The notes beneath the pieces were generated by a model. That model ran no database searches. It was given only the letters and a program-made list of their open reading frames with translations, and was not told where the DNA came from. 64,000 nucleotides of DNA from Massilia sp. UMI-21. GTDB taxonomy: Bacteria; Pseudomonadota; Gammaproteobacteria; Burkholderiales; Burkholderiaceae_D. The stretch lies in contig CP063848.1 in the NCBI GenBank assembly GCA_015277795.1, positions 4,278,001 to 4,342,000 of the forward strand. The letters are read 5' to 3'. Below are positions 7,565 through 16,185 of the stretch, piece by piece; position 1 is the first letter of the stretch, and each line of letters starts with the position of its first letter. The translations under genes were made by a program, and so were the position numbers.

Positions 7565-8293
7565 ATGCAACGACTATTCATCCTATTGTTCGTTCTTTTT
7601 GCTGCAAGCGGGATCCCAAAAGCGCAGGAGCTTCCTTTGGACACCGAACCCGCACAGGAAGCGTCCGGTATCCCGCAGACCGTTGTGATAACGGCTCATC
7701 CAATCAGGCAGAAGGGTGCGCCTTACCGCTTCTTGAAAAATTTCCTGGATTTGTACGCGAACGCCGGCAATCGTGAATCACCCGACCTGCGTGCGTCCTT
7801 GGTATGGATGGACAAGCGCCCTGACCAGCATTTAGTCCTTACAACGGAGCAAGGTAAGCAAGCGATTCCGGTAGATCAGTACGGCTTTTTCGCGCTTCCT
7901 GCCCATGACGATTCAGCTGAAACTCGCGTTCAGGCGGAAGACGGACTTGGTCTGGGCGTGCGCCTGGGATTGAAGATCAAGCTGCCGTTTGCGCAAGACT
8001 TCGATCTTCGAACAATGCGTCGGCTTGTCGCGCAAGGAAACGCAATACGCAGGCATCTTCCGTGGTATATGAAAATCGCCCAGTTCGGCCGCACCGGCGC
8101 CGAATACGCAGGGATACGCCTTTGCTTTTCCTCCGCAGCGACGGGCGTACTCATCGACGGGCACCGTTTGCCATCCGAGGACAGCGGATGCGTGAACCTG
8201 TTGATCCAGAATATCACCGGGCCGGAACACGGCATATTTACCTTTGAAGCTCCACCTGTCTTTGCAGAACTTATTGCAAATACAAAAACCTGA
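7565..8293 (+). CDS. Secreted protein of unknown function (242 aa)
   Basis: The start at 7565 (MQRLFILLFVLFAASGIPKA) gives a typical Sec signal peptide; the ATG-less extension to 7538 does not. The mature part begins QELPLDTEP and carries TVVITAHPIR. A mostly beta/alpha mixed region follows with ALPAHDDSAETRVQAEDG and a central basic segment (DLRTMRRLVAQGNAIRRH). Two cysteines (in RLCFSS and DSGCVNL) could pair in the periplasm. I do not recognise a domain. It is 27 bp from the next secreted gene, so the two probably form an operon with the two tiny genes upstream. GC is below that of the surrounding core genes. Confidence 0.6.
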   Translation: MQRLFILLFVLFAASGIPKAQELPLDTEPAQEASGIPQTVVITAHPIRQKGAPYRFLKNFLDLYANAGNRESPDLRASLVWMDKRPDQHLVLTTEQGKQAIPVDQYGFFALPAHDDSAETRVQAEDGLGLGVRLGLKIKLPFAQDFDLRTMRRLVAQGNAIRRHLPWYMKIAQFGRTGAEYAGIRLCFSSAATGVLIDGHRLPSEDSGCVNLLIQNITGPEHGIFTFEAPPVFAELIANTKT

Positions 8294-8320
8294 CAGTAAA
8301 TTGGCGCGACCATCTCCTGA

Positions 8321-8749
8321 ATGCGCACGCTGATGCTCAAAAGTTGCTTGATAGCTAGTATGTTTTCCTTTGCAGTCGCTGAAGGCCACTGCATGGGAAC
8401 CGATGATCACTCCGCATCAACGCTCAGCGAGCGTGCCAGACGAGATGCGGCCAGATTGTCGTCCGACCTGGACGATCGAATCGACGCTGACCATGCGAAG
8501 GCATTCCAACTTTCCGATCGGTTTGCAACGGCCATTTCAGCAGCTTTCCGCCAGCGCGGCCCGGTAAGACCCCAGGAATATGTGTTGAACGACGGAAGGC
8601 GGGCGACTCGCCTGGCAGGTCCCCTTGGCGCCTATTGCGTGACCACCCTGCCGGTTTGGAGCGTCCTTGCCAACCCGTCGCGAGGCGCAAGCGCCGATCG
8701 TCTAGTGCGCATTGCTTGTCCGAGTTCCGATTTGCCCGGTGCCGAGTGA
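8321..8749 (+). CDS. Secreted protein of unknown function (142 aa)
   Basis: Begins MRTLMLKSCLIASMFSFAVA, a plausible signal peptide with cleavage near AEG. The mature protein has a basic/acidic helical stretch (ERARRDAARLSSDLDDRI) and a C-terminal segment with two cysteines (AYCVTTLP and RIACPSSD) that could form a disulfide. It follows the 242-residue secreted protein by 27 bp in the same orientation and is convergent with the GGDEF-EAL gene. Family not recognised. The shared features (signal peptide, paired cysteines, low GC, adjacency) suggest the two proteins act together in the periplasm or outside the cell. Confidence 0.55.
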   Translation: MRTLMLKSCLIASMFSFAVAEGHCMGTDDHSASTLSERARRDAARLSSDLDDRIDADHAKAFQLSDRFATAISAAFRQRGPVRPQEYVLNDGRRATRLAGPLGAYCVTTLPVWSVLANPSRGASADRLVRIACPSSDLPGAE

Positions 8750-8826
8750 GCAGTGTGCTGATCGGCACGACCAGGCCGGTCTCTTTTCTCCAGCAAAGAA
8801 GGAGCGAGACAAGCTGACGAATTGCC

Positions 8827-11547
8827 TCAAGCCGCCGCCCCTGCCAGCATCGCCGCAATCTTCTGCGCTTCCACCGGCCGGCTGAAGCAGTAGCCCTGCA
8901 TCTGGTCGCAGCCGTGCCGCTGCAGAAAGGCCAGTTGCTCGCTGGTCTCGACGCCTTCCGCGATCACGTTCAGCTTCATCGAATGCGCCAGCGCGATCAC
9001 GGCGTTGACGATGGCGGCGTCGTCGGCGTCCTGGGTCAGGTCCATCACGAAGGAGCGGTCGATCTTGAGGCTGTGGATCGGGAAGCGCTTCAGGCTGGCC
9101 AGGCTCGAGTAGCCGGTGCCGAAGTCGTCGATCGCCAGCTGCACGCCCATCGCGGCCAGCCGGCCCATGGTCTCGGTGGCCGCGGCCGGGTTTTCCATCA
9201 GCACGCTCTCGGTGATCTCGAGCGTCAGGCTGGCCGGATCGCAGCCGGTTTCGTCGAGCAGCGCGGCGACGCGCTGGGCCACGTCCTGGCCCAGGAACTG
9301 GCGTGCCGACAGGTTCACGCTGATGCGCACGGGCGGCAGCCCGGCGCTGCGCCAGGCCACCTGCTGGCGCATGGCGGTGGCCAGCACCCAGTCGCCGATC
9401 GGCACGATCAGGCCGGTCTCCTCGGCCAGCGGAATGAACTCCGCGGGCGAGACCATCGGCCGGTCTTGCGGCTGCCAGCGCAGCAGGGCTTCCACCCCGG
9501 TCACCCGCCCGCTGCCGATCTCCACCACCGGCTGGTAATGCAGCAGGAACTCGTCGCGCTGCAGGGCGCGCTGCAGCGCCCCTTCCATGCGCAGGTGCAG
9601 CGATGCCTGCTCGCCCATCTCGGCGGTGTAGAACGAATAATGGTTGCCGCCCTGCCCCTTCGAGCCGTACATGGCGCTGTCGGCGTTCTTCAGCAGGGTG
9701 GCGGCGTCCAGGCCGTCGCGCGGATACATCGCGATGCCGATGCTCCCGGACGGGAACACCTCCTGGCCGCACAGGGCCAGCGGCTGGAACAGGTTGTCGA
9801 GCAGCTTGCGCGCCACCTTGGCCGCGTCTTCCTGCCCCGCCAGGTCGGGCAGCACCACCACGAATTCGTCGCCGCCCTGGCGCGCCACGGTGTCGCTCTC
9901 GCGCAGGCTGCCGGACAGGCGGCGCGCGATCTCGACGATCAGGGCGTCGCCGGCATCGTGTCCGAGGCTGTCGTTGACGTGCTTGAAGCGGTCCAGGTCG
10001 ATGAACATCACCGCCACCTGGCGCCCGGCGCGGTGGGCATGCATGATGGCCTGGCCCAGGCGGTCCTGCATCAGGACCCGGTTCGGCAGGCCGGTCAGGG
10101 CGTCGTGGTTGGCCAGGCGCAGCAGGGCTTCCTCGGCCTGCTTCTGGCGCTGGATATCCTTGATGACGCAAATGAAGCGCTGGTTGCCGTTCACGTCGCG
10201 CATGCTCGACACGTTGACGCTGACCCAGACCCGGGCGCCGTCACGCCGGATCAGGCGCTTTTCGCGCTGGTAGTCGCTGATCTCGCCGGCCTTCAGGCGC
10301 TTGATCAGGGCCAGTTCGTCCGGCAGGTCGTCGGCACAGGTGAGCTGCTGGAAGAAACGCTGCAGCAGTTCGATCTCGGAATAGCCGAGGATCTGCGACA
10401 TCTTGCTGTTGGTGCGAAGCACGCGGCCGTCGCCGCCCAGCAGGGCAATGCCGACTGCCGCCTGGTTGAAGGTGAGCCGGAAGAATTCCTCGCTTTCCTG
10501 CAGGCGCATGCGCGCCTTGCGGCGGAAGGTGATGTCCTGGCCGATCAGCAGCAGCATGTAGCTGCCGTCCTTGCGGGTGCGGCGGATGTTGAAGTCGACG
10601 TAGCGCACGCCGTCGGCGCGGGCGTCGAGCGTGACCAGCACGTTGTCGTGCGGCGCGCCCGAGGCCAGCGCCTCGGCCGCGCGATTCGCCAGCTCCGGGC
10701 TGGGGATCAGGTCTGCCAGCGCCGGTTCCTGCTCGAGCAGCAGGTCGTCGGGCAGTTCCAGCAGGCTGGCCATCATGCGGTTCATCGAGCGCGCGCGCAG
10801 CCCCGCGTCCACGACCACCAGGCCGGCCGGCATGGCGCCGATGACCTGCTCCAGGTAGTTCTGGTTCTGCAGGCTGCTGCGCTGGCTGGCATGGGAATAG
10901 GTGTCGAGCGCCAGGCCCATGTCGAAGGCGACGATCTTCTGCACCGCGTCCATGGCGGCGTGGTAGCGTTCCGGCTGCCCCTGCAGGCGGCGGCGCAGCA
11001 TGCCGGCCAGCTCCGAGACGTATTTGCGGTAGGCCCCGATGTACCACTTCTGATCGAGCCCGATGCGCTGGTGGGTGGCGCCCACGCGCAGGCGCTCGCG
11101 GATGTAATCCTCGTCGTAGTGGCCGGCCGTCAGGCTGCTGAAGTAGAGCGCCTGCACATGCCGCAGGCGTGCCTCGGCGCCGTCGCCCAGCATCGCGCGC
11201 AGCTTCGGAAACGACATCAGGTGCGCATAGAAACGGTCCGAGAACGCATCGCGGTGGCATTCGAGCAGCGCGTGCACGTCGCGCAGCGCGTCGATGTCGG
11301 CGTCGGTCAGCTCCAGGAAGGCCTTGCGCTCCGCCACCTCATCATGGTCGAGTCCGATTTCGCGGGCGAGATCGTCGACGAAGTCCGCCGGGCCGCTCAC
11401 GATGAGGCTCCCACACGTGCGAGACGGGATCGTTGCTGGATGATCATGGGCGGCCTGCGGAATGATGGGATGTTTACGAGAGGAATAAGTCATTGCATGA
11501 TAGCAATCGGGCCTCCGTGAATCGAGCAAATGTTCACCAATACTCAC
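8827..11547 (-). CDS. Globin-coupled PAS-GGDEF-EAL c-di-GMP protein
   Basis: Predicted cytosolic regulator of cyclic-di-GMP with an oxygen- or redox-sensing haem domain. In 906-residue numbering: a globin-coupled-sensor domain (about 60-215) with the proximal-His motif GATHQRIGLDQKWY (His159); a PAS-like region (about 235-345); a second PAS with PAC (about 350-475); GGDEF (about 480-635) with intact RQGGDEFVVV and an upstream RESD inhibitory I-site; and EAL (about 645-895) with GVEALLRW, NLSARQF, DDFGTGYSSL and EGVET. Both catalytic motifs look intact, so either synthesis or hydrolysis is possible. The start is uncertain: GTG at 11547 has a poor ribosome-binding site, and ATG at 11493 is an alternative that leaves all domains whole. 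Its position next to flagellar and polysaccharide genes fits motility/biofilm control. Confidence 0.93.
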   Translation of the reverse strand: MSIGEHLLDSRRPDCYHAMTYSSRKHPIIPQAAHDHPATIPSRTCGSLIVSGPADFVDDLAREIGLDHDEVAERKAFLELTDADIDALRDVHALLECHRDAFSDRFYAHLMSFPKLRAMLGDGAEARLRHVQALYFSSLTAGHYDEDYIRERLRVGATHQRIGLDQKWYIGAYRKYVSELAGMLRRRLQGQPERYHAAMDAVQKIVAFDMGLALDTYSHASQRSSLQNQNYLEQVIGAMPAGLVVVDAGLRARSMNRMMASLLELPDDLLLEQEPALADLIPSPELANRAAEALASGAPHDNVLVTLDARADGVRYVDFNIRRTRKDGSYMLLLIGQDITFRRKARMRLQESEEFFRLTFNQAAVGIALLGGDGRVLRTNSKMSQILGYSEIELLQRFFQQLTCADDLPDELALIKRLKAGEISDYQREKRLIRRDGARVWVSVNVSSMRDVNGNQRFICVIKDIQRQKQAEEALLRLANHDALTGLPNRVLMQDRLGQAIMHAHRAGRQVAVMFIDLDRFKHVNDSLGHDAGDALIVEIARRLSGSLRESDTVARQGGDEFVVVLPDLAGQEDAAKVARKLLDNLFQPLALCGQEVFPSGSIGIAMYPRDGLDAATLLKNADSAMYGSKGQGGNHYSFYTAEMGEQASLHLRMEGALQRALQRDEFLLHYQPVVEIGSGRVTGVEALLRWQPQDRPMVSPAEFIPLAEETGLIVPIGDWVLATAMRQQVAWRSAGLPPVRISVNLSARQFLGQDVAQRVAALLDETGCDPASLTLEITESVLMENPAAATETMGRLAAMGVQLAIDDFGTGYSSLASLKRFPIHSLKIDRSFVMDLTQDADDAAIVNAVIALAHSMKLNVIAEGVETSEQLAFLQRHGCDQMQGYCFSRPVEAQKIAAMLAGAAA

Positions 11548-11676
11548 ATCTGTTGCGGATTAGCCATAGCGCCAGTGTGGTTTTGTTGCCCGTTGTAAAT
11601 AGACGCTTGGGATTGCTCAAGATACGGGCACGGGGGCGGCGCACAGTAGGCTGATCGCCATCTTCCGGAGCCTGCC

Positions 11677-12735
11677 ATGCACCGCCACGCCCTTCGTCTT
11701 GCCCTGCCCGCCCTGTTGGCCTTCTCCGCCCTGCCCGCGCCGGCGCAGGAGGTCAGCGTGACGATTGCGCCGCTGCGCGACCGGTTCGCACGCAGCGACG
11801 ACGTGCTGGTGCGCGTCACCCTGCTCAACAACAGCGGCACGCCCCAGTTCCTGCTCAAGTGGCATACCCCGGTCGCAGGTATCGAAGCGCCGCTGTTCGA
11901 GGTGCAGCGCGACGGCCAGCCGGTACGCTACCTCGGCATCAAGGTGAAGCGTCCCGCCCCCGGCCCGGACGACTACCTGCGGCTGGAGCCGGGCGCCTCG
12001 GTGAGCAGCACGGTCGAGCTGTCGGCCCTGTACGACATGAACGTGACCGGCCCCTACCAGCTGCGCTACCGCACCGCGTCGCCCGGTCTGTTCGCCGGCG
12101 CCGGCATGCGCCCGGTGCCCGGCGCGCTGGCCTCGAACCAGGCCGGGATCTGGATCGAGGGCCGCCTGCCGCGCGGCAGCAAGCCCCCGGCCAGGCAGGC
12201 CGCCGCGACCGGCGCCGGACTCGAGTTCAGCAAGTGCTCCAACGCGCAGCAGGAACAGCTGGGAGCGGCGGTGGACGCGGGCCGGACGATGACGGTCGAC
12301 GCCCACGCCTACCTGGCCGCCGGCGCCGGCGGCGCCCGGTACGGCGCACGCTACGGCACCTGGTTCGGCGCCCTGGATGCCGGGCGCTCCGCCACCGTCA
12401 ACAGCAATTTCAGCGCCATCCGCGACGCCTTCGAGACCAAGCCCCTGAAGATCGATTGCGGCTGCAACGCCGACTACTTCGCCTACGTCTACCCGGCCCA
12501 GCCCTACACGATCTATGTCTGCAAGGCCTTCTGGACCGCGCCGCTGACCGGCACCGACTCGCGCGGCGGCACCCTGCTGCATGAGCTGAGCCACTTCGAC
12601 GTGGTGGCCGCCACCGACGACCATGTGTATGGCCAGCAGGGTGCGGCCGAGCTGGCGCGCACCGACCCCGCCCGTGCGGTGCGCAACGCCGATTCGCATG
12701 AGTACTTCGGCGAGAACTCGCCGCCGCAGCAATAG
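11677..12735 (+). CDS. Secreted M35-type (aspzincin) metallopeptidase, copy 1
   Basis: Predicted secreted zinc endopeptidase of the deuterolysin/peptidyl-Lys metalloendopeptidase group. A signal peptide (ALLAFSALPAPAQ) is followed by a beta-rich N-terminal domain (about 25-145) and a catalytic domain (about 185-352). The catalytic domain has HELSH (zinc ligands and general base) followed by ATDDHVYG, where the downstream Asp supplies the third ligand, as in aspzincins. Cys residues (FSKCSN, DCGC, VYVCKAF-type) probably pair. The ATG follows CCGGAG. A paralog in the same orientation begins 222 bp downstream, pointing to tandem duplication. The N-terminal domain may act as a propeptide or chaperone; that part is inference. 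Confidence 0.92.
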   Translation: MHRHALRLALPALLAFSALPAPAQEVSVTIAPLRDRFARSDDVLVRVTLLNNSGTPQFLLKWHTPVAGIEAPLFEVQRDGQPVRYLGIKVKRPAPGPDDYLRLEPGASVSSTVELSALYDMNVTGPYQLRYRTASPGLFAGAGMRPVPGALASNQAGIWIEGRLPRGSKPPARQAAATGAGLEFSKCSNAQQEQLGAAVDAGRTMTVDAHAYLAAGAGGARYGARYGTWFGALDAGRSATVNSNFSAIRDAFETKPLKIDCGCNADYFAYVYPAQPYTIYVCKAFWTAPLTGTDSRGGTLLHELSHFDVVAATDDHVYGQQGAAELARTDPARAVRNADSHEYFGENSPPQQ

Positions 12736-12843
12736 ATGGAAAAATGCGCTAGCACTTGTCTACACAAATTGCCAGCGCACGATTGCCCGTTTTTGCGTTT
12801 TATTGACACTTCACAAAAATTGTCACGCTTTCGCTGAATCAAC

Positions 12844-12872
12844 TTTACACATGTTCATGTTTCCGTAAATAT
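12844..12872 (+). promoter_or_regulatory. Candidate sigma-70 promoter of second M35 gene
   Basis: TTTACA (12844-12849), 17-bp spacer, AAATAT (12867-12872), inside an AT-rich 222-bp gap between the two peptidase genes. It leaves a leader of about 80 bp before the start at 12958. Match is moderate. Confidence 0.4.
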
Positions 12873-12957
12873 GAAGTTGAGCTATCCCAATGTCTGCGGG
12901 GTTACTCAATAAGGCTGAGATAAAGCCGCATAAAAATTTTTCATACGGAGAATGAAT

Positions 12958-14079
12958 ATGAGCTTGAAAGGCATCTGGAAGTCGGCATTGGGCATGGCTG
13001 CGCTCGCGGCAGCCTGCAACGCGGCCGCCGCGCCGAGGGGCGTGGCGGTGAGCGTGATCCCGGAAAAAACCACGCTCGGGCAGAACGACGACGTGGTGGT
13101 GCGGGTCACCATCACCAACAACTCGGGCGCGCCGCAGTACATCCTGAAGGCGCGCACTCCCTTCGCGGGCATCGAGGAGGCGCTGTTCGACGTCCGGCGC
13201 GACGGCCAGCCGGTGGTCTACCTCGGCGCCCACATCAAGCGCGCCGCCCCGACCGCGGACGACTACTTCGTGCTCAAGCCGGGCGCCTCGCACAGCGTCA
13301 AGGTCGAGCTCTCGGCCCTGTACGACATGAGCGTGAGCGGCGATTACCAGATCAGCTACCGGCAGGTCTCGCCGCAGCTATTCCTGAACACGCCGGCGGC
13401 GAACGGCCGCAGCGGCGCCGCCGCCGCCTTCGATGCCGACCAGGACCTTGCCACCCTGGTGTCCGCACCGGCCTCCGTCTGGATCGACGGCCGCGTGGCG
13501 CGCGGCCAGAAGTCGCAGGTGATGCTCGACATCGAAGCGATGAAGCAGGCCGCGGTCCAGCCTTCCGCCGGTGGCCTGAGCTTCAGCAAATGCACCACCA
13601 CCCAGCAGACCACGATCACGCAGGCCATGTCGGCCGGCTCGAACATGGCGAGCAACAGCGACGCCTACATGCAGCAAGGCGCGATCGGCAGCCGCTACAC
13701 CAAGTGGTTCGGCGCCAACGACGCCGGCCGCGTGGCCACCGTCAAGTCGCACTTCGCCGCCATTAAGGACGCCTTCGCGAACAAGCCGGTGACGGTGGAC
13801 TGCGGCTGCAAGAAGACCTACTACGCATACGTGTATCCGACCCAGCCGTACAAGATCTATGTCTGCAAGGCCTTCTGGTCGGCGCCGCTGACCGGCACCG
13901 ATTCGAAAGGCGGCACCCTGGTGCACGAGATGAGCCACTTCAACGTGGTGGCCGGTACCGATGACCACGTGTACGGCCAGTCGGGCGCGGCCAGCCTGGC
14001 CATCAGCGATCCGGCCAAGGCCATCGACAACGCCGATTCGCACGAATACTTCGGCGAGAACACCCCGGCGCTGAACTGA
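12958..14079 (+). CDS. Secreted M35-type (aspzincin) metallopeptidase, copy 2
   Basis: Paralog of the peptidase at 11677, with the same two-domain layout. The signal peptide (GMAALAAACNAAAA) is followed by a beta-rich N-terminal domain (VAVSVIPEKTTLGQNDDVVV onward) and a catalytic domain with HEMSH and GTDDHVYG, the aspzincin zinc site. The segment between the domains is about 20 residues longer than in copy 1. The start at 12958 is preferred over the ATG at 12952 because the CGGAG at 12946-12950 is then 7 bp away rather than 1. A strong terminator follows. Secretion beyond the inner membrane and substrate preference (acyl-lysine bonds in the best-known relatives) are inferred from family knowledge. 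Confidence 0.92.
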   Translation: MSLKGIWKSALGMAALAAACNAAAAPRGVAVSVIPEKTTLGQNDDVVVRVTITNNSGAPQYILKARTPFAGIEEALFDVRRDGQPVVYLGAHIKRAAPTADDYFVLKPGASHSVKVELSALYDMSVSGDYQISYRQVSPQLFLNTPAANGRSGAAAAFDADQDLATLVSAPASVWIDGRVARGQKSQVMLDIEAMKQAAVQPSAGGLSFSKCTTTQQTTITQAMSAGSNMASNSDAYMQQGAIGSRYTKWFGANDAGRVATVKSHFAAIKDAFANKPVTVDCGCKKTYYAYVYPTQPYKIYVCKAFWSAPLTGTDSKGGTLVHEMSHFNVVAGTDDHVYGQSGAASLAISDPAKAIDNADSHEYFGENTPALN

Positions 14080-14096
14080 GTCGTCCGCAACAGCGA

Positions 14097-14124
14097 ACGG
14101 GCCGGCATTTGCCGGCCCGTTTTT
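14097..14124. terminator. Bidirectional terminator between convergent genes
   Basis: ACGGGCCGGC and GCCGGCCCGT form a 10-bp stem around a short ATTT loop, followed by a T-run on the plus strand. It lies between the second M35 gene and the convergent gene at 14123, whose stop codon falls in the T-run. Confidence 0.85.
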
Positions 14125-14632
14125 ATTTGGTGAAGCTGAACTCGACCGGTGCGGCCGGGCTGTAGCGGACCGCGTCCAGCCGCCGGGCGTCGGGCAGCCA
14201 CGGGCCGTCGTAGGCGACCGTGTAGGCGTGCCTGCCCTTCCTGAACGCGTAGGATGCGGTGATGTCGATGGTGTTCATGTGCACCGTGTGCGGCGCCACC
14301 GCCTGGTAGTCGCTCGCCGTGAGCGCGCCGCGCTTGACCATCATGCCGGTGTAGTCGATCGGCGTGCCCCGGGCGCCGCGCAGGTCGAAGCGCCTGCCGG
14401 TGATCTCGTTGCCCGCCGCGACTTCGCGCGGCACGTAGATCGTGGTGTCGCCACGGTTCTCGACCATCAGGCGCACCCTCACCTTGCCTTTGGTGGTCTC
14501 GACTTCCAGCTCGTGGCGCACCCCGTCGTCCTTCTCGACGGCGCCGGCCGCGGTCACAACGCCTCCGAGAGCAAGCAAGAGCAGCGGCAAGGCGCGCCGA
14601 AAAGCGCGTGGCAAAACGCGTGGGACATGCAT
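14123..14632 (-). CDS. Secreted homolog of the M35 N-terminal domain
   Basis: A 169-residue protein with a signal peptide (ALPLLLLALGGVVTAAGA) and AGGAG before its ATG. Its mature part aligns by eye with the non-catalytic N-terminal domain of the two neighbouring M35 peptidases. The shared pattern is V-RV/RL--N, then F/D-R-G-P--Y-G--VKR----DY, then a (V/I)(E/D)(L/I)(S/T)A-Y stretch ending Y--Y. Here the segments are DYTGMMVKRGALTASDY and IDITASYAF; in copy 1 they are YLGIKVKRPAPGPDDY and VELSALYDM. It has no HExxH and no catalytic domain. It is convergent with the peptidases. A role as inhibitor, immunity-like protector or secretion/folding partner is inference. Confidence 0.7.
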   Translation of the reverse strand: MHVPRVLPRAFRRALPLLLLALGGVVTAAGAVEKDDGVRHELEVETTKGKVRVRLMVENRGDTTIYVPREVAAGNEITGRRFDLRGARGTPIDYTGMMVKRGALTASDYQAVAPHTVHMNTIDITASYAFRKGRHAYTVAYDGPWLPDARRLDAVRYSPAAPVEFSFTK

Positions 14633-14678
14633 GAACGCTCCTGAAATATTATTTCAATAGGATCGCAAAAATGACATT

Positions 14679-15428
14679 TTATTGCAAGCCGGGCGGCAAG
14701 GGTTCGGGGGTGGAGGCCAGGATCATGACGGCGACGCGCCGGTTGCGGGCCTGGCCGTCCGGCGTGTCGTTCGGCGCCACCGGGCGGGTGGCGCCATGGC
14801 CGATGGCCGACAGGCGCGCATCCGCCACCCCGTTCTCGATGAACAAACGCACCACGCTCGCCGCGCGCACCGCCGACAGTTCCCAGTTCGATGCGAAGCG
14901 CTCGTTCGTGATCGGCAGCGTATCGGTATGGCCTTCGACCTCGATCCGGTACTCGTCGCTCTTGAGCAGCCCGGCCACCGCGCCCAGCACCTCGCGCGCC
15001 TCGCGCTCCAGCACCGCCTCGCCCTGCGCGAACAGCACGCTGGCATTGAGCTCGATGCCGATGCCGCGCGCGTTCTGGGTCACCCGCACCTGGCCCGACT
15101 TCACCAGCGGCATCAGGGTGGCGCTCAGGTCCCTGGCCAGCACTTCCATGCGCTCGCGTTCGCGCCGCACCGCTTCCAGGCGCCTGCGGTTGACGATGTG
15201 CGACAGCGGCAGCACCGGTTCGACGTTGGTGTTGACCTGCAGCGCCGCGCCGCGTCCGCCGAAGGCGTCGCCCAGCGCGTCGGACAGCACCGCATATTTT
15301 CCTTCGTTGACGATCGAGATCGCGTACATCACCACGAAGAAGGCGAACAGCAGCGTGATGAAATCGGCGTAGGAGATCAGCCAGCGCTCGTGGTGCTCCT
15401 GCGATTCGTCGTAGCGTTTGCGCGCCAT
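14679..15428 (-). CDS. motD: Flagellar motor stator protein MotD (MotB family)
   Basis: Peptidoglycan-anchoring stator subunit that pairs with MotC to form a second ion channel of the flagellar motor. One N-terminal membrane segment (about residues 17-40) contains SYADFITLLFAFFVVMYA, with the conserved proton-accepting Asp in YADF. A periplasmic linker and an OmpA-like domain follow (VEGHTDTLPITNERF and SNWELSAVRAASVVRLF, then RNRRVAVMI). The length of 249 residues is normal for MotD. It is 13 bp downstream of motC and part of the flhF-flhG-fliA-motC-motD run. MotB is the alternative name; gene order favours MotD. Confidence 0.92.
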   Translation of the reverse strand: MARKRYDESQEHHERWLISYADFITLLFAFFVVMYAISIVNEGKYAVLSDALGDAFGGRGAALQVNTNVEPVLPLSHIVNRRRLEAVRRERERMEVLARDLSATLMPLVKSGQVRVTQNARGIGIELNASVLFAQGEAVLEREAREVLGAVAGLLKSDEYRIEVEGHTDTLPITNERFASNWELSAVRAASVVRLFIENGVADARLSAIGHGATRPVAPNDTPDGQARNRRVAVMILASTPEPLPPGLQ

Positions 15429-15441
15429 GGGCCGGGCCGCC

Positions 15442-16185
15442 TCAGTGCCGCGCGAGCAGGCTCGCCACCCGTTCGTCGACCACCCGGGTGTGGTCGCCCG
15501 AGGCGAGGTCGTGGAAGACTTCGGCGAGGATCTCGTACTGGGTCACCTTGTCGCTGACGATGGCCTTGAGCTTGATCCCGACCGGATAGAAGAACAGGTT
15601 GGCCAGTCCCACGCCGTACACGGTGGAGACGAAGGCCACCGCGATGCCGGAACCCAGGCGCGACGGATCGGACAGGTTTTCCATCACATGGATCAGGCCC
15701 AGCACGGCGCCCAGGATGCCGATGGTCGGCGCGTAGCCGGCGGCCGACTCCCAGATGCGCGCGGCCTGGCGCTGCGAGAATTCGTAGGCCGTGATCTCGC
15801 TTTCGAGCAGGTTGCGGATCTTCTCGGGCGGAATGCCGTCGACCACCAGGCGCAGGCCCTTCTGGACGAACTTGTCTTTCGTGCCCATGTACTGCTCGAG
15901 CGAGAGCAGGCCGTCGCGCCGCGCCGACAGGCTCCACAGCGCGATCTCGCGCGAGAGCTTGTCGCGGCCCGACTTGGGCGGAAAGAACACCCAGCGCAAC
16001 ATGCGCAGCCCCAGCATGAAGCTGCGCCGTTCGCTCTGCAGCAGGGTGGCGCCGGCGGTGCCGACCACCACGATGGCAAAGGCGGCCGGCTGGATCAGCG
16101 AGGCGAACCTGCCGCCGTCCAGGGTATGGCCGACCAGCACGCCCGCGATCGCGAGCACCAGGCCGGCTACGCTTGCCCAGTCCAC
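15442..16185 (-). CDS. motC: Flagellar motor stator protein MotC (MotA family)
   Basis: Four-helix inner-membrane stator subunit. It begins GTG at 16185 (DWASVAGLVLAIAGVLVG), with AAGGAG upstream. It shows the MotA/TolQ/ExbB domain: a first helix, a second helix after TLDGGRFASLIQPAAFAIVV, a cytoplasmic loop (LRWVFFPPKSGRDKLSREI) that interacts with the rotor, and the C-terminal helices (GYAPTIGILGAVLGLIHVM and GIAVAFVSTVYGVGLANL). It overlaps the end of fliA by 19 bp, so translation is probably coupled, and motD follows after 13 bp. The length of 247 residues is typical. Confidence 0.93.
   Translation of the reverse strand: MDWASVAGLVLAIAGVLVGHTLDGGRFASLIQPAAFAIVVVGTAGATLLQSERRSFMLGLRMLRWVFFPPKSGRDKLSREIALWSLSARRDGLLSLEQYMGTKDKFVQKGLRLVVDGIPPEKIRNLLESEITAYEFSQRQAARIWESAAGYAPTIGILGAVLGLIHVMENLSDPSRLGSGIAVAFVSTVYGVGLANLFFYPVGIKLKAIVSDKVTQYEILAEVFHDLASGDHTRVVDERVASLLARH

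Noticed and set aside
7270..7776. A 168-codon plus-strand frame in the accessory patch
   Set aside because: It overlaps in another frame the coupled 50-residue gene and the secreted protein at 7565, and has no signal, domain or ribosome-binding site.
8914..11520. An 868-codon plus-strand open frame opposite the GGDEF-EAL gene
   Set aside because: High-GC antisense artefact; the minus strand encodes intact GGDEF, EAL and globin motifs.
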